Assembly (NCBI GenBank): GCA_021234155.1 | Contig: JAJEKV010000013.1 | Span: 12,488,669 to 12,552,668 of the forward strand | DNA from: Isoetes taiwanensis | Taxonomy: Eukaryota; Streptophyta; Lycopodiopsida; Isoetales; Isoetaceae | Length of the DNA: 64,000 bases | Direction: 5' to 3' | Shown: piece after piece, positions 10,601 through 21,676 of the stretch | Position numbering within the stretch: the stretch's first letter is position 1 | Layout of the letters: each line of letters starts with the position of its first letter | Position numbers and translations under genes: made by a program | Notes under the pieces: generated by a model | What the model was told of the DNA's origin: nothing | Database searches by the model: none | Seen by the model: only the letters and a program-made list of their open reading frames with translations

Positions 10601-12994
10601 GTAAGAATGCAGTTGCAAGAGGACCCCCTTAATGTTGAGCTTCATTGGCAAGAAGGTAATCTAGAAAGGGTTATCAAAACAATTGAAGAGATGGAAGCAA
10701 AAAGGTGCATCCATCGGGATGCAAAATCAAGTATCTTTCCAACATGGATCATGGAAATTCCAAGTTCTTTTTCTGAGAGTTGCCAAATCCAGGACTTTTA
10801 AAGAGTCAATGACCAGCATCAAAGATGAAAATGGTCATATCTACTCAGATCAAAAAGAAATTTCCAATTTCTTTTGCTCCAACTATGAGAAAATTTTCTC
10901 CCAACCAGTAGACAGCTCTGTGCAAACTATTGAAGCCAAATCTTTTACTGATCTCATTGAAAATAATGGTCTACATAGTAATCTGATCATGACCCCCTCC
11001 ACAGATGCTATCCCCACTGCAGAATAGACTTTCTCTATCCTCAAGAGTCTTGCCAAAGGTAAAAGCCCTGGCCCTGATGGTCTTCCACCCGAATTCTACA
11101 TTAGATTCTGGGATACTATTAAAAATGACTTTATGCACATGATTAAGGGTTTTTGGAATTCCAACCATCTGCATCCTGCTCTTTCTTCTGGCCTTATCAC
11201 TCTAATCCCTAAAGTTGACAATCCTCAATCTTTCTCAGACTGGAGACCTATCTCTTTAACAAACTCCACCTATAAGGTCTGTGCTAAGATTATAGCCAAC
11301 AGGGTAAAAGCTCATCTTCAAGAGATCATCAGCCAGAATCAATCTGCTTTTCTCCCAAACAGATACATCCTAGATAACTACATTGCAGCCATGGAAGGAA
11401 TGCATTGGAACAATCTAACTAAACAGAATTGTATTTTATTGAAGTTAGATTTTTCAAAAGCCTTTGACACTGTAAGGTGGAATTTCTTAGAATTCTCACT
11501 GCAAAAACTGGGCTTTAGTGAAAAAATTATCAAGCTTATCTTGGGATTAAATTCTAGATCCCAATCAATTGTTCTTGTGAATGGCCCCCCTGGATACTTC
11601 TTCCCTCTGGCTCGAGGTGTCAGACAAGGTTGCCCCCTAGCCCCTTATCTCTTTACAGTAGCATGTAGATGCTCACTAGAGTGATTATACATCAACAATC
11701 TGTGGGAAACATAGTTGGTCTGAATCTTCCTGACAATACTTCCAACCTTTCCATTCTGCAATATGCAGATGACTCCTTTAGCTTCCTCAAGAATGAGTCA
11801 GGCATTATTGCCAACTTTCTGAACACAATTCACATCTTTGGAGCTGCCTCTGGAATACATCTCAACAGAAACAAATGCACTATTATTGGAGATTTAGATG
11901 TTGATAGTATTGCTGGCATCAAGTGCATCAAATCAACTAAGACAACCAACCTTTTGGGTATGCCATTGTCCCACAATCCCAGTCTCAAAGGATTATGGAC
12001 ACCTATTGTCTCCAAAATCAGAAAAAAGCTAGGCAATTATGGCAATTGTCTTTCTCTTGCAGGCAGAATCATAATTGCTAATTCTGTTCTTGCTGCCTCT
12101 TACATTTATTACTCTTCTGCCCTTTTAGCTCCAAAATGTATCTATCAACAAATTGAGAGAATTGTTAGAAACTTCATCTGGAAGAAACATCATATGGTTA
12201 ACTGGAATACTATTACCAGAAGCAAGAAGCAGGGTGGCATAGGATGTAAGAACTTGGCTCTTCAGGGCTATGCTTTGGCTGGAAAATATATTTGGAAATC
12301 CTTGTTTCTGCATAATAATCCAGCCACAATTTTTATCAAATACTGGCTTTCATGCAGTCATCCTAAAGGACATCCTTCTATCAGTCATGATCTGCCTTCT
12401 TCAGCTTTCACAACTCTGAAACCTGCACCAAACATATCTCCTCTTATGAGAGGCATTATCCTGGCCTGGAACAAAGTTCACATTAACTTTGAACATTCAA
12501 GCACTCAAAATAGCCACTCGAGCACAAGCATTTTTTGGAATCCTAATCTTTCCAGAGACAATAGTACTCCTTTGGCTATTAAGCATCCTAAGTTATACAA
12601 AAAGTGGACAGACTATGGTATTTCTAAACTTGGTGATTTATGGGTTCAAACAAGATGGATTTCCTGGACAAATCTGAAAAATAAGCTTAGAGGCAGCTCA
12701 TCTGATAAGCTTTTGTTTAGATTCATCAGGCAAAAACTTAGCAACATCAATCTCCTTGACAATCCTGTCATTAATGACTGGTTCATTATGGGTAAGCCTA
12801 GTTATAGTGTTTCCAAAGTCTACACCTGTTTAAATACGCCCCACCAGCCCTCCAAATCAAAACTTTATTGGGGTCTCTCTGATGATTATGAAAAAAGGCT
12901 TTTTAAGAATATCTGGAACTCATACTTGCCACCAAAGATTTCCTATTTCATCTGGTTAATTGCCAACAAGAGCTTGCCAATATGGAAACTTTAG
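10600..12994 (+). pseudogene. LINE reverse transcriptase
   Basis: Motifs appear in order across three frames: KGKSPGPDGLPPEFY (about 11058), LIPKVDNPQSFSDWRPISL (about 11197), NQSAFLPNRYILDNYI, LKLDFSKAFDTVRW (about 11440, first catalytic Asp), GVRQGCPLAPYLF (about 11616), LQYADDS (about 11755, the catalytic Asp pair) and LLGMPLSHNP. Breaks include a stop at about 11024, a short disruption near 11670 where palm motif text is missing, and a stop at 12992. The family is plant L1. The following domain continues at 12982. Confidence 0.88.
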
Positions 12995-13440
12995 CGAGGC
13001 ACTCGAATTCTTTAACAAATCCTGTGCATCCCAGCTGCCCTCTTGGTTGCAATAATGTTGAATCTCTAGAACATATCTTTGGCTGTGCTATTCTAAATTC
13101 TTTCTGGAGATGGTTTGAATTTACTTTCAATATCACTTGTCCTGCTACTTTGCTTGAGTTCCTAATGAATGATGATGCATTTAAGAATTCCTTGTGTTAC
13201 ATTGCTTTGTGGAATGTATGGAAGCATAGAAATAGGTGTCAGTATGGTGGAAAGACAATTTCTATATTCTGGATTAAATCTCAAGTTATCTATGACATAG
13301 AAATGGTTGCAACAAGTCAGATACACCAACATAAAGATTCCTTAGATTCTTTGGATAATAAATGGTTAAGTATAGGCAATTTCTCTGGTGCCTATAAAAT
13401 ATTTAAACTACATTGTCATGAATCTCTTACTGACACTTAA
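12982..13440 (+). pseudogene. LINE zf-RVT zinc-binding tail
   Basis: The frame shows NPVHPSCPLGCNNVESLEHIFGCAILNSFWRWF, the Cys/His-rich region that follows the RT in plant L1 elements. LCYIALWNVWKHRNRCQYGG comes after it, the usual C-terminal text. A frame change separates it from the RT frame ending at 12994. Confidence 0.75.
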
Positions 13441-14301
13441 TTTGTTACTGGTAGATTACATGAGGAGCCTAAGTAGGGACATTGGCACTTCGGTTGAGCC
13501 TGCAGAGTACAGACTGTTCCCAGGACAGAGGCTAGTTCATGATATACAGTATACATATGACATGTGGACAGGTCCAGTCAGGGGCATCACTGACATTGAC
13601 ATACCATACATCCCGGATGATGAACTAGATTGGGCTATGGAATTTTGCAGAAGCACATATCTTATGGTGCAGCTATGGTGGTTTATGGAATGTAACAGCA
13701 AAAGAATGACTGATCAACAGTTTGAGAATTACAGAGAATGTTATTACCACTAAAGGGGTTTGGCAGATGCATATGGAACATTAATCATTCTAATGTCCAC
13801 CACAAATGCAGATAGGTTGATTATTGAGTTGAATTGGGGAAATGGTCGCACTCTTATACTCCAACCTCAGTTCCAAGCTCACTTTGATTACCTTAGCTCC
13901 TACCACTTCCATTGACATCCCTATTCTCTTCCTATCCGTTGATCTGCACCTCACCTTTGGGACCACATACTGATCTTCATATAATTGCAGTATTTCATTA
14001 GCACTTAATCTATTTTGCAGGAATTCATTTTGGACTGGTCTTTGACTGGTTAAGGCAGATGTTGCTGAACTTTTTCAACAATGTTCTTCTCAGTTGCAGC
14101 ACAACAAACTTACCAGCTACTAATAAGGCTGAGTAATATTTTGGACACTACTATGTGCTTCTCACAGCACTTATCCTATTTGTATTTATCTATTTGCTTT
14201 TCTATGAGTGGCCTACTTATAAAGGCTCACTCAGTATGTTGTACCTTTTTCTATAATTAATGAAAAAAACCCCATTCACTCAAAAAAATAAAAATAAAAA
14301 A
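13441..14301 (+). other. LINE 3' UTR and tail
   Basis: This is non-coding sequence ending in TAATTAATGAAAAAAACC and an A-rich tail. A frame at 13388-13753 (121 codons) has no recognisable domain and is probably incidental. Confidence 0.6.
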
Positions 14302-14316
14302 TAAAATGAAAAAAGC
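14302..14316. repeat. Target-site duplication, right copy
   Basis: It is an exact match to 9837-9851. Removing 9852-14316 rejoins the DIRS-like leader. Confidence 0.85.
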
Positions 14317-14448
14317 GAGCGAGAACATAGACAAGAAAAAAACAACTTCGATTGAATATTGTGGTGTATCGTCAGAATGCAAGATAAAACATAAGCGCAA
14401 AGGATAAAAATCCGAACAACCACATATAATGCCACATCTCGAAAACGC

Positions 14449-14960
14449 ACATGGGAACCAAAATGTAAAAGTAACATATGAAAGATATACCTAGCGGAAG
14501 GAAGAACCACCCCCTATTATAAATCCCCTAGTGGCTTCAGACAGGAGAAGAACAAGAGATAAATAGACGACCCCTCATAGAAAAAAGCCTAAAATTTATA
14601 AGAGAATGACACATATAGAAAACCCGCATGTCAACGCAACTGTAAAAAATACCATATGAAAAATATACAACTCGGAGGGAAGAACCGCCCCCTATTACAA
14701 ATGCCCTAGATAAAAGAGACATAACACAGTAATCCGAATAGCGCGAAGAACCATTGAATAGTCTTGAAGCATCGAAATCCAATAGAAAGACAATTGCAAA
14801 GGAGAAAAGAATTCGAACCCACCATGGGAAAACATAAAAATTCTAAGATCGTGCTATATATCAAGAAACCACATGGGCAACTCAAACGAAAAATGTAAAA
14901 GGAACATAGGAAAAGAGACTCATAACCAAATGAAGCACCGTATTACAAATCCCCTAGTTG
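14449..14960. repeat. Three degenerate copies of a leader repeat
   Basis: Text like 'CATGGG..AACC..AAATGTAAAA..ACATA..GAAAGA..GGAAGAACC.CCCCCTATTA.AAAT(C/G)CCCTAG' begins near 14449, 14629 and 14868. It is non-coding and lies in the DIRS-like leader right of the inserted LINE. Confidence 0.45.
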
Positions 14961-15124
14961 CCTTGTACATGAGAACAACAACAAATAAAGAGGCAACCCC
15001 CTCAAGGAAAAAGAAAAAACACGTAGGAACCACAATAAAACCGCATTTTTAGAACATGAAGGGTCCAAAAAACATGAAAAGAGGCATAAGACAAATGTTT
15101 TATTTCATATTATTCAGCAGAGGA

Positions 15125-16556
15125 GGACGACAGCAGGATGGTGCCAAAGGACAGAGCAGAACCGTCGCCCCGAGGCAAGGACAATCACGCTGAAAGCGAC
15201 CCCAAAGAGATCGCCGATAAGTGGGAAGAAATTGTATGGATATACTCCGTCATGATGAGAAAAAATTCATGCAACTGAATGGGGCGTAAGGATGAAAACC
15301 CCCATAGCAAAATGACGTTCCCCAAGAAACGAGCACGAGCTGGGGCGAGAAGTTTATAGGAACGGAATACTCGACGGACAGAAGGAGAAAAGGAGGCAAG
15401 GCGCTTAAGCCTGAAGTACTTCGCAGCCATCAATGTCCGCCCGGTAAACTGGTGAAGGCATTGCCACCGGATGCAATGCATTCAGATGTGATGTATAAAG
15501 ATGGTGAGTAGTCATCGCCATCTCCGGAGGTGCAAAAGGGGAAAAAAAACCAAGAGGGAAGATCTGGGTGGAACAAAGGGGGCAAGGGAACGGCATCGGA
15601 GTCAGTAAAGAACCAACAGAGGAACGGAAATGAAGTGAGAGGGGAAACAAAAGCCCGTGGAAAGGGAACCGTGGGCGTAACAAATTAAAAGAGCAAACGA
15701 AAAAGAACCAGGAGGAGCGCATTTAATGGCCGAAAACACATGCAAGCAAAATGAGTGAATGGAAAAGCATGCAGCAGAAAGAGGGGCAGCCCAAATCCGA
15801 TAACAATAGATGGCCCTAAGAAGGAAGAGCCCAAATTACAGCAGAGGAGTGGTGAGAATCGAGGAAAAAAGAAGCATAAATAGAGCAAGAGCCCTTGGAT
15901 CGTGGTCCGCCAAAGAATGAAGGAAAGAAACCTCGTGTTCACCAGCATGCCAAGAGTTGATGAAGCCGAGACAGCGCCCACTTGCCCAGGACGATGCCGA
16001 AACACCCATTCGGCCAACAAGGGATCAAATCGGCAAAAAAAGAGAGAAGAAGCGACAGAGACAGGCAGGGGTTAAGCTGAACCAGGATCACGAAAAAACA
16101 GAGATTGGTCAGGGCAAAAAGACAATAGAAGAAATGAAAAGGAAAACGTGAAGAGCACATGGTATGGGTCAGCAGGACAAGCGAAGCTTGGAGAAGAGAG
16201 CGGAAACCAAACGAACCAGAGAGCAAGCAGCCTGGCAAGTTTGGAGCAGCAGATGGAATAAACGCAAGAATGCAAACTCAGAACCATAAGGACGGATGGT
16301 GAAATCCACTGATAGGCCCAAACCGGAAAAATGGGTTAGATAGAGGGAAAATGGAACCAAAAAAGGTGAACAAGGGCGAAAATAGAAGATTAAACCAAAA
16401 CCGAGCAGCAAGACCCAACACAACGAAATCATCATATCTTAAAAATCCAAATATCCAAATCAAACTAAATCGTGAGGACAACGAAACTGCCAATTGTTGT
16501 GCAAAGATTAAGCAACCTGCAAATACATCCACAAGCCGTGCGAACAAAGAAAACAA
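15125..16556 (-). pseudogene. Possible upstream ORF remnant of the DIRS-like element
   Basis: Several minus-strand frames (15481-15185, 15722-15405, 16435-16169) overlap without one dominating. The frame at 15481-15185 (RSYKLLAPARARFLGNVILLWGF, LHEFFLIMTEYIHTI) reads like protein and weakly resembles text in the gag remnant near 8400. I cannot name a domain. It could be the first part of a split gag, or a leader with chance frames. Confidence 0.3.
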
Positions 16557-16571
16557 TAGAACAAAGAAATG

Positions 16572-16850
16572 TACAAGATGAATGGTGATTCAACATGCGA
16601 ATACATCAAACAATAGAACAAAGAAATCCTACAAGATTCATGGTGATTCAACATGCGAATACTGCAACAAGCGAAAAACAACAGAACAAAGAGAAATCTA
16701 CAAGATTAATGGTGATTCAACATGCGAATACATCAAACAAGAGAATCAAGAAATCTACAAGAGTCATGGTAATTCATCATGCAAATACCTCACCATCGTG
16801 CGAACAAGGAAAACAATAGAATAATGAAATCCACAAGAGTACTGGTGAGG
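16572..16850. repeat. Tandem repeat, ~57-68-bp units, about 4.5 copies
   Basis: Units contain ACAAGAT(T)..ATGGTGATTCAACATGCGAATAC and start near 16572, 16631, 16699 and 16756, with a fading fifth at about 16833. A weaker forerunner lies at about 16520. The array sits about 150 bases inside the A1 terminus of the DIRS-like element. Confidence 0.75.
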
Positions 16851-16995
16851 AATTCCAGGCATAACGAGCAAGAGAAGAAATAGCGTACCTTCCAAAGAAG
16901 GGTAAGAAAACTCGCGAGGAAGATGCCGGTGGCGAGGACGTAGAGACATGAGCCGAAAGAGAAGCTCAAGAGGAAATCCATTGGTCGAAGAGCCA

Positions 16996-17130
16996 TGGGA
17001 AGCTACGAGAGGAGAAGAAGAGCTGCTGTGAGAAGACGCCGATAACGGGCAAAACGGAATGGCCTAATATAGGCGCTCGTCCCTTCCCTGAATGGCGATC
17101 TGATGGCTCGGATCGATGGGATTATAGTCA
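16996..17130 (-). repeat. A1 terminal repeat of the DIRS-like element
   Basis: It aligns with A2 at 4714-4852 (shared TGGCCTAATATAGGCG and GGCTCGGATCGATGGGATT). After GGGATT the sequences part: here ATAGTCACGC, at A2 CTGGGAAGGG. That point defines the right end of the element. Confidence 0.75.
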
Positions 17131-17546
17131 CGCGACTAGGCATAAAGAGTGAGATTCTGTCTAGAGCAACTACATGAACAAATATTATCAGGTTGATATT
17201 CACATCACAGATGCTTGATGGAATCTAAGTCTTCCTAACTTGGCAAAGCAAAGTAGTTAATCCACTGCCTAGGCCTTAGATTTATCTATAGACAATACAT
17301 ATATCCTGATTTTTTCTTTTATTTTACAATTTGAAACACTTCAGTCTACGTGTACATCTTACTTAACATGTAGCATATATACATCCATATTACACAAGAG
17401 TCACCCAGGCAGGATTTAGTTAAAGCTTTTTCCAAATGTTAATATCAATATTCATGTAATTTCCTTAGCCAGTTATCCTAGCTAGTCAACTTTTACTGCT
17501 ATATGCTGCAAGAATCAAATGCAGCCATGAAATGTGTCAGATCCTG
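17131..17546. other. No gene recognised
   Basis: Anonymous sequence between the DIRS-like element and the first TIR transposon. I see nothing in it. Confidence 0.5.
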
Positions 17547-18096
17547 TAAGAAGTCGTATTTAATTAAAGTGGGACTCATTCCATTCCCATTTTTTTTTGG
17601 AACCCTGTTAATTTACATGAAAAAGAGCACCCCGACCCGAAAACTATCCTTAATTCGATTTTTTGTCTAGAACTCTGCATCGAAGCTTTCCTCCAGTTTT
17701 CCCTGATTAGCGAGTCGAGAACAAGAACAATGCAACTGAAACAATGGAAATTCATTACAGATTGAAATCAAAGTTCTAGATTGAAACCAAAGTTTACAAT
17801 GGTTGAAGATATCATGATGGTCGGGCTGACACAAATATTACATCATCTTCGCGACACGCACACCACCCTCCCATCGGGAACAACATGCGAGCAAGGTCCG
17901 AGTTCCAAGCCACAAGAGCAACTTGAAGAGAATAGAAATCTGAACACGCTAGCCCCATTATGGCTCCCGATCATGTCCTTTCTGTTCGCGATTTGTACTG
18001 GGAAAGGCAAAATCAAGTTAGTGCAAGTGATGCTACAGACAATACAAATAAGAAAACAACCAGTTCTAAGGGCCATTTCTGAAGAATGTAGGTGTG

Positions 18097-18530
18097 AGGC
18101 CTTTCTCAACTTCCTTGAGTCGAAAGGCCCCTCTGATGTAGCTTAGAGCCCAAAAAAACAAAAAAACAAGAAAAAAAAAATTCCTTCTTTTTCTAAGTAG
18201 GCAAAAAAAAAAATTTTTTGAGGGCCTTTCTCGACTTCAGCCGGTCGAAAAAAGACCCTCAAGGCCCTTCTATCGGCCTTTCTCGACTTCATGAGTCGAG
18301 AAACGTAGCTCGAGTAAAAATTTTTTTTTTTTTTTTAACTAGGAAAAAAAAGGTTTTTTTTTCAAGAAATTTTTAAGGGCCTTTCTCGACTCGTGGGTCG
18401 AGAAAAGCATCTGAGAGTAAAAAAACGCAGTTTTGGGGGGTTGAGAAAGGAAGCTCAAAGTGAAAAACAGAGTTCGAGGTCGAGAACCGCTAGATCGAGG
18501 ACCTTTCTCGACTTCATGAAGTCGAAAGGC
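18097..18530. repeat. Reiterated palindromes, CCTTTCTCGACT..AGTCGAGAAAGG type
   Basis: Inverted-repeat units occur near 18097-18127, 18222-18250, 18274-18305, 18376-18407 and 18497-18525. They are built on GGCCTTTCTCGACTTC and its complement around a short centre. The same palindrome type recurs at 61159-61650 in copy 2. Confidence 0.75.
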
Positions 18531-19974
18531 AACTTCGTGGTGGAAAACACAGTTCTGAGGTTCAAGAAATGCAGTTGCCTACAGATATAATTTCTAGCTC
18601 CAATCTCATAGAGCACCAATCATGACTAACTGGACCAGCAATGGTATTTTCTATGTATTTTCTAATGCACACCATATCTTATGCATTTATTATGTATACA
18701 TATCTAAAAAAATAGACCCCTCCCCTTTTATAATATATCAATGTTTACCCATAGCTTATTTCAAATATAGATTTTTCCAAATGGGACACTATGCCTAGCA
18801 CCACTAAAGGTCAACATAAGGGTAAAATATGATTATACAACCATACATATATAAACACACAACCATGCTATTAATTTATGCAAAAAAATTCAAATATTTA
18901 TACGGGTGACACTAATAAAATGATAGCCCACGCTATAAGGATTTTAATAATAAGGATTTTAATAATTCAAATTTTCCCATAACCTTAGAAAAAAAACCCA
19001 TTAACCTTAGAAAAATAACTCATTTGCCACGCTATATCCGTATTTTTTTTTTCTCTAGTATTTGGCTTTTTTTTCCTCCCACCTCTTAAGTTCGAAATTT
19101 AAAATTGAAAAGGGGGGAGATTTTCGAAATTTGAAATTGAAAAGGGGGGGAGATTTGGTACGTACCTTTTGAGAAGAAGAAATTTGGTACACTTACGAAA
19201 TCGTGGCTGGCTATGGCGACCTCTCAAGAACCTGGCTATGGCATGGAAGCGGAGCTATTCAAGAACCCTCTACGCTACATCCTCCATATTCATTGCAGCA
19301 ATTCTCCATATCCATCGCTGTAAACAAGCTGGATTCAAATCAAGCATCCTCATACTGTTTTTTCCAACTATAACCTCAAGAACTCATATCCGAAAGCCTC
19401 CTCCAGGGTTTGCATCCGAAAGCCGATTTCTTGTAATAAATCTGTATTACAGAATCGAAGCATTCCTTGAAGATCAGACCGGAAGGAAAGAATCGATCGG
19501 ATTGAGCGAGGGACTACCGTCATAGTCGAGCTCGAGGTAAGATCTTGCATTTATAAGTGTAAGAAAGAAGCCGCCATAGCCAGGGTAAAATCTGATAGTG
19601 GAATCCGAATCTCCATAGTGGAATCCGATCTGATAGAGGGAAAACCAGCGGCTAAGAGACCGCGGAATTGATGGCGCCGGAACTGGAAATGTATTGGAGC
19701 CCTCCCAGCCCAGACCGGGATGATTCCACGCCTGATTTGCTCGGTTTTAGCAGTTCCGGATATTGCTCGGTTTTAGCAGTTCCGGATATTGCCAGCAACA
19801 CATCGGATGGGAAATAGAAAAGGGGCGGGGGCCAGCTACAACAAGAAACAGCAGTCAAGGGAGCAAAGCAGGGAGGGAGGCTATGGAGGCAGGGAGCAAA
19901 TGGAAGGAATTGGATCTGCGAAATTAGAATTGGAAGGTATGCGAAATTGGATTTGGCAACGGGGGGTTCTGCAG

Positions 19975-20220
19975 GGCGAATTTTTTTGGCGGAAGGGGGG
20001 TTCGGAGAATCGCCTGCACAGGGGCGTTCTGTCGGATGGGCAAGCCATAGCCGTGAAGCAGCACAAGCCTGCCAGTGCCCAAGGGGATAAAGAGTTCTGA
20101 GCAGAAGTTGAGGTCCTCAGCTGCGCCCAGCACCGAAACGTGGTCATGCTCATCGGGTACTGCATCGAAGATAGCAGGCGGAGTTCATCTGCAACGGATC
20201 TCTAGATGCCCATTTGTATG
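19975..20220 (+). pseudogene. Captured receptor-like kinase exon(s), N-lobe
   Basis: The frame reads HRGVLSDGQAIAVKQHK (beta-3 strand with the VAIK-type lysine), then QGDKEF, a stop at the next codon, then AEVEVLSCAQHRNVVMLIGY (helix C and beta-4), then FICNGSLDAHLYG followed by a GTGAG donor. This is the N-lobe of a plant receptor-like kinase of the type annotated as inactive kinase SELMODRAFT or PERK-like. The glycine loop is degraded, the text between beta-4 and FICNGS is partly deleted, and the TGA interrupts it. It is a captured fragment and not a gene. Confidence 0.75.
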
Positions 20221-20944
20221 GTGAGATTCATGGAATAAATTACTATTCCTATATTTTAGTGTAGCCAAAATAGGTTTAGCTAAACTACCTTCAAATTGGA
20301 GCTAGAAGTTTCTAACACTTGGCTAAACTAAATGGTTTTTCTCCATCACAGTTTCTTGCTTTTGGCTAAACTTTCACAAAATGGAAAGGCAAATATTAGC
20401 CATCACGCTATAGTAATTAAAAAAAATCCAAGCATTTTGGCAAAGACATTGAATTTATTGTAGATACATAAATTAAGACACTAACATACATGAACATGTT
20501 CAAAAACCTATAAAAGGACTACATTGTTCATTTTCCTCTAATGCTTCAACTTTGTAATTGGTTCAAGAAAGAAAATAGAAAAAAAAAAGATATAAACCCT
20601 ATGTGAAATTTCTTAAAGATAGTACATACATTGGTGTTGAATTTTAGGCTAATCTATCCATTTTTCCAAGCCCACTCTATCTTAGGTTTAGCTAATCGAT
20701 GTCCTGATGGATATGTCTGGAGGTAAAGGTTTGGCTATTCAACCTAAAAATTCACTTGGGCAGAAAAAAAATTGGGCTAAAATTTTCTTTTTTTGGGGCC
20801 ATTTTTCCATTTACTTTAGCCGTTTTTCTTGGCAAAACTGCTACAAAATAGCCATTTGGCTAAACTTAGCCGTTATTTTATTCCATGGTGAGATTTGCCA
20901 ACCGAAGATTTATTTGCCCAGTGCTAATTGGGTTGGTTTCATTT

Positions 20945-21080
20945 TTGCAGGACGGAACCGGCCCACTTTGGAGTGGTGTTCTTGTGAGAAAATCGCTATT
21001 GGAGCTGCTAGAGGACTAAGCTATTTGCATAAAGAATGCTGCGTTGGTTGCATTGTGCGTCCCAACATATCACCATGCTG
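20945..21080 (+). pseudogene. Captured receptor-like kinase exon, C-lobe start
   Basis: After an AG acceptor the frame reads LEWCSCEKIAIGAARGLSYLHKEC, the helix D-E region of the same kinase, then GCIVRPNISP, which is where the catalytic loop HRD should be. The HRD residues are not there, and a stop follows at about 21079. An intron-sized gap separates it from the N-lobe fragment, so genomic DNA with introns was captured. A processed mRNA source is ruled out. Confidence 0.72.
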
Positions 21081-21239
21081 AGCCCATTCTCGCCACGCGG
21101 GGCGAGAAAAAAAAACAAAGGAAAAAAAAATTATCTAGTTAATTATGTTTGATTTGTATTTAATAAATCATTTATTGTATTTTAATTGTATTAGTTATTA
21201 TATTGTATTTATTATATTTATTTATTTTATTATTTACAA

Positions 21240-21560
21240 TCCCTACTTTTGGATTCATCCCTTCTCCCCTTTTTTCCCTCCCCTTGCCATCTCCTCTTTG
21301 CCATCTCCTCTTTGCCATCCCCTCTTCGACTTTGCTTCTCCCCTTGTCATCCCCTTTGCCATCTCCCTCCTCCTTTGCCCCTCCTTGTGCCCCCCGTTTG
21401 CCCTTTGCCATCCCCTCATCCTTAGCCCCTCCATGTGCCCCTTTGTCCCTCCTTGCCATCAGATTGCCCATTGCCACCCCTCCCCCTTTGCCCCTCCCTG
21501 TGCACCTTTGCCCCTTGCCCAGCCACCCTCCATGGGCATTTCCTTTCCACTCTTCTCCCG
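21240..21560. repeat. Pyrimidine-rich low-complexity arm
   Basis: Repeated CCCCTTTGCCATC-like text. The corresponding arm in copy 2 (58640-58965) is purine-rich on the plus strand, as expected for the opposite orientation. Long open frames on both strands here are compositional. Confidence 0.6.
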
Positions 21561-21676
21561 GTGAACTAGTTGTAAATTCTATGAGAAAATCATGTGAACT
21601 AGTTGTATGAGTCCCATTTTCAGTCCGAGTCCCAAAATTCAAGATTTGTCCCACTTTAATTAAATGCGACTTTAAG

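Larger units (their letters stand above)
9852..14301 (+). mobile_element. L1-type LINE, 5' truncated
   Basis: It contains, in order, the second half of an apurinic endonuclease, a reverse transcriptase, a zf-RVT zinc-binding region, a 3' UTR of about 850 bases and an A-rich tail (AAAAAAATAAAAATAAAAAAT). An exact 15-base target duplication flanks it. It inserted into the leader of the DIRS-like element and starts inside the endonuclease domain, so the copy is 5' truncated. It carries few breaks compared with the host element, so it is probably the younger insertion. Confidence 0.88.
3909..17130 (-). mobile_element. DIRS-like tyrosine-recombinase retroelement, interrupted by a LINE
   Basis: Read on the minus strand, the element runs from an A1 repeat (right end) through gag, reverse transcriptase, DIRS-type RNase H and a tyrosine recombinase to a B1-A2-B2 block at its left end. 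This is the split-direct-repeat layout of PAT/Ngaro-type YR retroelements. The ends meet as ..TCCCAGAAT / AATCCCATCG.., and the same junction is present internally at 4846-4856 (CGATGGGATTCTGGG), as expected if the element integrates from a circle. No target duplication is evident at its flanks, also expected for YR integration. An L1-type LINE (9852-14301) sits inside. Without it and its duplicated target the element is about 8.8 kb. All coding frames carry frameshifts and stops, so this copy is dead. Confidence 0.82.
17551..21672 (+). mobile_element. Non-autonomous TIR transposon, copy 1, with kinase exons
   Basis: The left end AAGTCGTATTTAATTAAAGT.. and the right end (its reverse complement, with one visible change at ..ATGCGACTT) form a terminal inverted repeat of about 25 bases. 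TAAG flanks the element on both sides (17547-17550 and 21673-21676). It carries palindromic CGACTC repeats, a cargo with protein-kinase exons and a pyrimidine-rich arm near its right end. The copy at 58559-63004 has the same two arms in reverse orientation. No transposase is encoded, so it must be moved in trans. The 4-bp duplication is shared with the 12.7-kb transposon here but the TIR sequence is not. Confidence 0.78.

Noticed and set aside
13388-13753. A separate gene in the LINE 3' UTR
   Set aside because: It overlaps the zf-RVT frame end, lacks any motif, and lies within the target duplications of the LINE.
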